A DNA stretch of 9,911 nucleotides, taken from assembly GCA_938012815.1 (NCBI GenBank), contig CALLVV010000009.1, positions 1 to 9,911 on the forward strand. Reading direction: 5' to 3'. Below the pieces are notes generated by a model that was given only the letters and a program-made list of their open reading frames with translations, ran no database searches and had not been told where the DNA came from. Position numbers and translations under genes: made by a program. The DNA comes from an uncultured Propionibacteriaceae bacterium. Lineage in GTDB: Bacteria > Actinomycetota > Actinomycetes > Propionibacteriales > Propionibacteriaceae. The number at the start of each line of letters is the position of its first letter. Within the stretch, counting starts at the first letter, position 1. Below are positions 7,255-9,911 of this stretch, one piece after another.

Positions 7255-8856
7255 ATGAGCGACATTCCCGCCACCCAGCACGCCATCCAGATCGTCGGGG
7301 TCGACGAGTTCGTGCTCAACCCCGACAAACCCGTCGACGAGGTGGGTCCCCACCAGATGCTGCTCAAGGTGGAGGCCTGCGGCATCTGCTTCAGCGACAC
7401 CAAACTGCTGCACGCCTTCGATTCCCATCCGCGCAAGGCGGAGGTGATCTCGGGGATCGCACCCGAGGCCCTCGCCGAGATCCCGGGCTACCGTCCGGGC
7501 GGGCAGGCGACGGTGCCCGGTCACGAACCGGTGGGGCGCATCATCGCAGCCGGGGAACAGGTGACACACTTCACGGTGGGGGACCGGGTGCTGGTGCAGG
7601 CCGACTGGAAGCACCTGCGCACGCCGAAATCGAATGGCGCGTTCGGGTACAACTTCGAGGGTGCGTTGCAGGAGTACGTCGTCATCGACGAACGCTGTGT
7701 GGTCTCGCCGTCGGGCGAGGAGTTCCTGATCCACGTCACCGACGGGCCGTCGGCGGCCGCCGTCGGGTTGATCGAGCCGTGGGCCACCGTCGAGGGTTCC
7801 TACGCGTGGGCGGAGCGTGATCACGTCGCCGATGGTGGTCGGTTGTTGGTGGTCGGCGACGGCGACCTTGGTTCCCTCACGTCGCAGCATCGGCCTGGGG
7901 AGACGGTGCTGGCCGCTCCGCAGGAGGTCGCGGGGCTGGGTGGGGAGGCCTTCGACGACATCGTTTGTTTCTGTTCCGATGCCGAGGTGATCGAGGCCTG
8001 TGCGAAGCTGCTCGGCACGCGCGGCGTGCTGTGTGTCGTGCTGGGTGGTGGGCGGATCGACCGCACGGTGAGCCTGGACATCGGTCGCGTGCACTACGAC
8101 TTCATCCGGTTCTGCGGCACCACCGGCGACGATCCCGCCGACGGCTACGCCTGGATTCCCGCGACGGGTGAGCTGCGCACCGGCGACAAGGTGGCGATCA
8201 TCGGGGCAGCCGGCCCGATGGGGCAGATGCACACCATGCGGGCCGTCACCTCCGGGGTGCCGGGCGTCACCGTCACGGGCACCGACGTGAGCGACGACCG
8301 CCTGGAGCATCTGCGCGGGGTCGTGGGGCCGGTGGCCGAGGCCCGGGGAGTGCCGTTGGAGATCGTCAACACCAGCACCGCCCCGCTGGAACCCGGCTAC
8401 ACCCACCTGTCCTGCATGGTGCCGGTGCCGGCGCTGGTCTCGCAGGCCGTCGACCTGGCCGGCGAGGGCGCGATCGTCAACGCCTTCGCGGGCATCCCCG
8501 CGGGCACCTTCGGTAACTTTGACCTCCAGGGCATCATTGAGCGCCGCGTGTTCATGTTGGGCACCTCCGGCTCGGACGTCTCCGACATGCGCACGGTGCT
8601 GCGGAAGATCGAGGACGGTGTGATCGACACCACCATCTCTCTCGACGCCATCACCGGCATGGCGGGCTTCGCGGATGCCATCGGTTCGGTCATCAACCGC
8701 ACCTCGGGAGGAAAGATCATGGTCTTCCCGTCGCTGCACGACTTCGGCCTGATCCGCCTGTCCGAGCTGGAAACCAAGCTCCCGCACGTCGCGGCGAAAC
8801 TGAAGGACGGTCGCTGGACGAAGGAAGCCGAGGAGGCCCTGCTGGCGGGGGAGTGA
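7255..8856 (+). CDS. Zinc-type medium-chain dehydrogenase, SorE (L-sorbose-1-phosphate reductase)-like, with duplicated nucleotide-binding region
   Basis: This is a 533-residue member of the zinc alcohol/polyol dehydrogenase (MDR) family, about 120 residues longer than usual (350-420). Likely catalytic-zinc ligands are C42 (in CGIC), H90 and E91 in GHE, and E174 in IEPWA. The Cys cluster of the structural zinc is absent. Two Rossmann-like segments follow. The first (about 193-290, with GDGDLG at 201-206) lacks a clean second half and looks degenerate. The second (about 311-440, GAAGPMG at 317-323, then MH) is typical of SorE-type enzymes, as are NAFAGI and GTSGSDVSDMR. Start ATG 7255 has AAGGA six nt upstream; the frame is open back to 6781 only as an overlap with the SDR gene. 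With the SDR it probably forms an oxidation/reduction pair on a sugar or sugar phosphate. Confidence 0.88.
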   Translation: MSDIPATQHAIQIVGVDEFVLNPDKPVDEVGPHQMLLKVEACGICFSDTKLLHAFDSHPRKAEVISGIAPEALAEIPGYRPGGQATVPGHEPVGRIIAAGEQVTHFTVGDRVLVQADWKHLRTPKSNGAFGYNFEGALQEYVVIDERCVVSPSGEEFLIHVTDGPSAAAVGLIEPWATVEGSYAWAERDHVADGGRLLVVGDGDLGSLTSQHRPGETVLAAPQEVAGLGGEAFDDIVCFCSDAEVIEACAKLLGTRGVLCVVLGGGRIDRTVSLDIGRVHYDFIRFCGTTGDDPADGYAWIPATGELRTGDKVAIIGAAGPMGQMHTMRAVTSGVPGVTVTGTDVSDDRLEHLRGVVGPVAEARGVPLEIVNTSTAPLEPGYTHLSCMVPVPALVSQAVDLAGEGAIVNAFAGIPAGTFGNFDLQGIIERRVFMLGTSGSDVSDMRTVLRKIEDGVIDTTISLDAITGMAGFADAIGSVINRTSGGKIMVFPSLHDFGLIRLSELETKLPHVAAKLKDGRWTKEAEEALLAGE

Positions 8857-8867
8857 TCCCGTCAACG

Positions 8868-8906
8868 ATCGCTGGTCGTGGAGCGATGGTTTCCACGACC
8901 AGCGAT
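8868..8906 (+). terminator. Operon-end hairpin, perfect 15-bp stem
   Basis: Arms 8868-8882 (ATCGCTGGTCGTGGA) and 8892-8906 are exact reverse complements around a 9-nt loop, beginning 12 nt after the MDR stop. The tail is only TCCTCGC, without a long T-run, which is common for terminators in high-GC actinobacteria. It separates the metabolic operon from the toxin-antitoxin genes. Confidence 0.75.
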
Positions 8907-8924
8907 TCCTCGCACCCACCGCGG

Positions 8925-8949
8925 TAGCATCACAAACAAGTCGTGATGC
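8925..8949 (+). promoter_or_regulatory. Candidate -10 box and autoregulatory operator of the toxin-antitoxin pair
   Basis: GCATCAC (8927-8933) and GTGATGC (8943-8949) form a perfect 7-bp inverted repeat with a 9-nt spacer. It overlaps TAGCAT (8925-8930), a plausible -10 box, and ends directly before the ribosome site. No convincing -35 is visible. VapB-type antitoxins commonly bind such palindromes to repress their own operon; that role here is inferred. Confidence 0.5.
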
Positions 8950-8958
8950 AGGAGGTGA
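8950..8958 (+). promoter_or_regulatory. Very strong Shine-Dalgarno of the antitoxin gene
   Basis: AGGAGGTGA is fully complementary to the consensus 3' end of 16S rRNA and sits four nt before ATG 8963. It should drive high antitoxin translation, whereas the toxin gene has no comparable site. Confidence 0.75.
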
Positions 8959-8962
8959 GGTC

Positions 8963-9199
8963 ATGGGGCGCACCACGCTGATGTTGGATGAAGAAGCTGT
9001 CGTTGCTGCCCGCGAGCTAGCTCGGCGGGAGCACCTGAGCCTGGGGGAGGCCGTGTCGCGACTCGTGCTGCGAGGGGCGCGTATCGACGCTGAGGAGCGG
9101 CTACCGGTCGTCAGCGAGTTTGCCCAGTTGGGGCGTCGCCCCGGCAGGGTTGTGACGAGCGATGATGTTCACGCGGTTCTTGATGATGAGTGCGGGTGA
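8963..9199 (+). CDS. vapB: VapB-like (ribbon-helix-helix type) antitoxin
   Basis: This 78-residue protein begins with a short beta strand (RTTLMLD, 3-9). Two predicted helices follow (about 10-22 and 27-39), which is the layout of an RHH DNA-binding dimer. The acidic C-terminal tail (about 64-77, TSDDVHAVLDDE) would be the part that wraps the toxin. It is followed at once by a PIN-domain toxin gene, the classical vapBC arrangement. Its role is to neutralise the toxin and, with it, repress the operon. The start is fixed by the perfect ribosome site. The family assignment rests on gene order and helix pattern rather than on a strong sequence match. Confidence 0.8.
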   Translation: MGRTTLMLDEEAVVAARELARREHLSLGEAVSRLVLRGARIDAEERLPVVSEFAQLGRRPGRVVTSDDVHAVLDDECG

Positions 9200-9206
9200 T
9201 CATCAT
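9183..9206 (+). promoter_or_regulatory. Hairpin at the antitoxin-toxin junction covering the toxin start
   Basis: ATGATGA (9183-9189) pairs perfectly with TCATCAT (9200-9206) around a 10-nt loop. The right arm includes the first two bases of the toxin's ATG at 9205, and the loop contains the GTG at 9196 and the antitoxin stop. It may keep toxin translation low unless a ribosome translating the antitoxin opens it. The stem is short and AT-rich, so this is tentative. Confidence 0.35.
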
Positions 9207-9636
9207 GCGCCACCTCCTTGATGTGAACGTCTGGGTTGCGCTGTTCGCGGAGGAGCACGTTCATCATGGGATGGCCCGAGATTTTCTGGCAGATCCTGAT
9301 GTCAAACTTGCAACATGTCCTTTGGTGGAGAGCGGTGTGCTCAGGGTCATGAACTCGCCAGCAGTTCTGGGCAGTCAAATAACTGATTTCGAGGCGACAC
9401 GGGAAGCTCTGATGAGAGTGTACGGCTCCCGCGATGTGCTGTTCTGGGATGACGCTCCAAGTCTTGTGCGTACACAGGTCGTGGCGTGGAGGAATGTCAC
9501 AGGTTACCGACAGATCACGGATCTTCAGCTTCTCTCCTTGGCGGTTGCTCACGATGCAGCTTTCACGACTTTCGATCAGCGTGTCTCGCTGCGGGCTGTG
9601 CATGGTGCAGAACCCCGTCATCTTCGCGTGTTGTGA
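9205..9636 (+). CDS. vapC: VapC-like PIN-domain toxin (ribonuclease)
   Basis: VapC toxins are Mg2+-dependent RNases that cut tRNA, rRNA or other RNAs to halt translation. From ATG 9205 the protein has 143 residues, typical for the family. The conserved acidic residues are visible: D6 in LLDVNVW, E42 in VESGVLR, D106 in ITDLQLL, and D124 in TFDQR. GTG codons at 9190 and 9196 are alternative in-frame starts; the one at 9196 would overlap the antitoxin stop by four bases (GTGA). I prefer 9205 because homologues usually begin a few residues before LLDxN, but no clear ribosome site supports any choice. Codon use is visibly more AT-rich than in the operon upstream, consistent with acquisition by transfer. 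All catalytic residues are present, so it is probably active. Confidence 0.88.
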   Translation: MRHLLDVNVWVALFAEEHVHHGMARDFLADPDVKLATCPLVESGVLRVMNSPAVLGSQITDFEATREALMRVYGSRDVLFWDDAPSLVRTQVVAWRNVTGYRQITDLQLLSLAVAHDAAFTTFDQRVSLRAVHGAEPRHLRVL

Positions 9637-9804
9637 TGGAGAACGCTTCCAAAAATTTATCGCGCAACCTGCCAATGCTTCCTGCGAGAATAAATCCAGT
9701 TGGAAAACTTGCCTGATGCTGGCAATGGATCAAGGTCATCATCGGCACTTTGAGTAGGCAACTCATTCTTGAACAGCACGGCGCATGCACTTTGGAGTGC
9801 TACA
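9637..9804. other. Lower-GC intergenic stretch without a supported gene
   Basis: Between the toxin stop and the presumed insertion-sequence end I see no convincing coding frame. The only structure is a weak 5-bp hairpin (GCACT 9787-9791, AGTGC 9796-9800, loop TTGG). Base composition is clearly more AT-rich than the rest of the window. Confidence 0.5.
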
Positions 9805-9911
9805 TGTTTCGTGGACAGTGACGAAAAACAGGTTTAATCGAACATGTGAGGTAAAATCTGTATCGTGTCCGCATCTAAGTACAGCGAAGAGTTCAAACAG
9901 CAGGTCGTGTC
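9805..9911 (+). mobile_element. Probable left end of an IS3-family insertion sequence, cut by the window edge
   Basis: The call rests on the transposase start at 9865. IS3-family elements usually begin with TG some tens of bases before OrfA. Candidates are TGTTTCGTGGACAG at 9805 or TGGACAG at 9812. The right end and the matching terminal repeat lie outside the window, so the boundary is a guess. Confidence 0.45.
9865..9911 (+). CDS. IS3-family transposase OrfA, N-terminal fragment (3' partial)
   Basis: Fifteen complete codons plus two bases are visible from GTG 9865, translating as VSASKYSEEFKQQVV. The K-Y-S-E-E-F-K pattern is typical of the start of the OrfA helix-turn-helix protein of IS3-family elements, which binds the element ends and is joined to the OrfB integrase by frameshifting. 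A TGA at 9847 in the same frame means the start must lie between it and here; GTG 9865 is the only usual start codon there. GAGG at 9848-9851 is somewhat far upstream (13 nt). TAAAAT at 9852-9857 could be a -10 box. Confidence 0.7.
   Translation, partial: MSASKYSEEFKQQVV

Noticed and set aside
9434..9757. Small + strand frames (9434-9757, 9486-9716) and a minus frame (9563-9790) around the toxin end
   Set aside because: They mostly overlap the toxin gene in other frames, have no ribosome sites and no recognisable protein features.
9787..9800. Hairpin GCACT-TTGG-AGTGC as a terminator or recombination site
   Set aside because: Five base pairs without a T-run is expected by chance; no paired copy is visible.
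1..9911. CRISPR arrays, tRNA/rRNA genes, riboswitches, replication origins
   Set aside because: No regularly spaced repeats, cloverleaf-like arrangement, rRNA-like stretch, recognisable riboswitch core or iteron cluster was seen on either strand.

Overview
The window is high-GC DNA, and in most genes the codons end in C or G. This fits an actinobacterium. I would guess a Propionibacteriaceae-like lineage, but nothing in the window proves it. All recognised genes are on the + strand.

Positions 2-8856 hold a compact row of six genes with gaps of 11, 27, 67, 22 and 25 nt, almost certainly one operon that begins upstream of the window. It opens with a complete 2-oxo-acid-dehydrogenase-type machine in the order E2 (5' end missing), E3 (dihydrolipoyl dehydrogenase), then an 819-residue E1 in which the alpha and beta thiamine-diphosphate subunits are fused. 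It continues with a divergent PHP-domain protein, a short-chain dehydrogenase closest by eye to sorbitol-6-phosphate dehydrogenase (SrlD), and an unusually long zinc-type dehydrogenase resembling L-sorbose-1-phosphate reductase (SorE). A 13-bp hairpin lies between E1 and the PHP gene, and a perfect 15-bp hairpin closes the operon.

The gene content suggests a sugar, polyol or sugar-phosphate catabolic route. The two oxidoreductases would interconvert hydroxyl and keto groups, the PHP protein would act on an intermediate, and the E1-E2-E3 complex would cleave an alpha-keto, ketol or diketone product to an acyl-CoA. Acetoin dehydrogenase, a related complex that acts on a ketol, is the precedent. 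I do not recognise this gene set as a described pathway, and the substrate is unknown.

From about 8960 the character changes. A VapBC-type toxin-antitoxin pair (RHH-like antitoxin, PIN-domain toxin) has its own strong ribosome site, a likely autoregulatory palindrome and a hairpin at the gene junction. A lower-GC stretch of about 230 nt without a convincing gene follows. The window ends in the first 15 codons of what looks like an IS3-family transposase OrfA. The right end is therefore a mobile or accessory segment attached to a metabolic operon.
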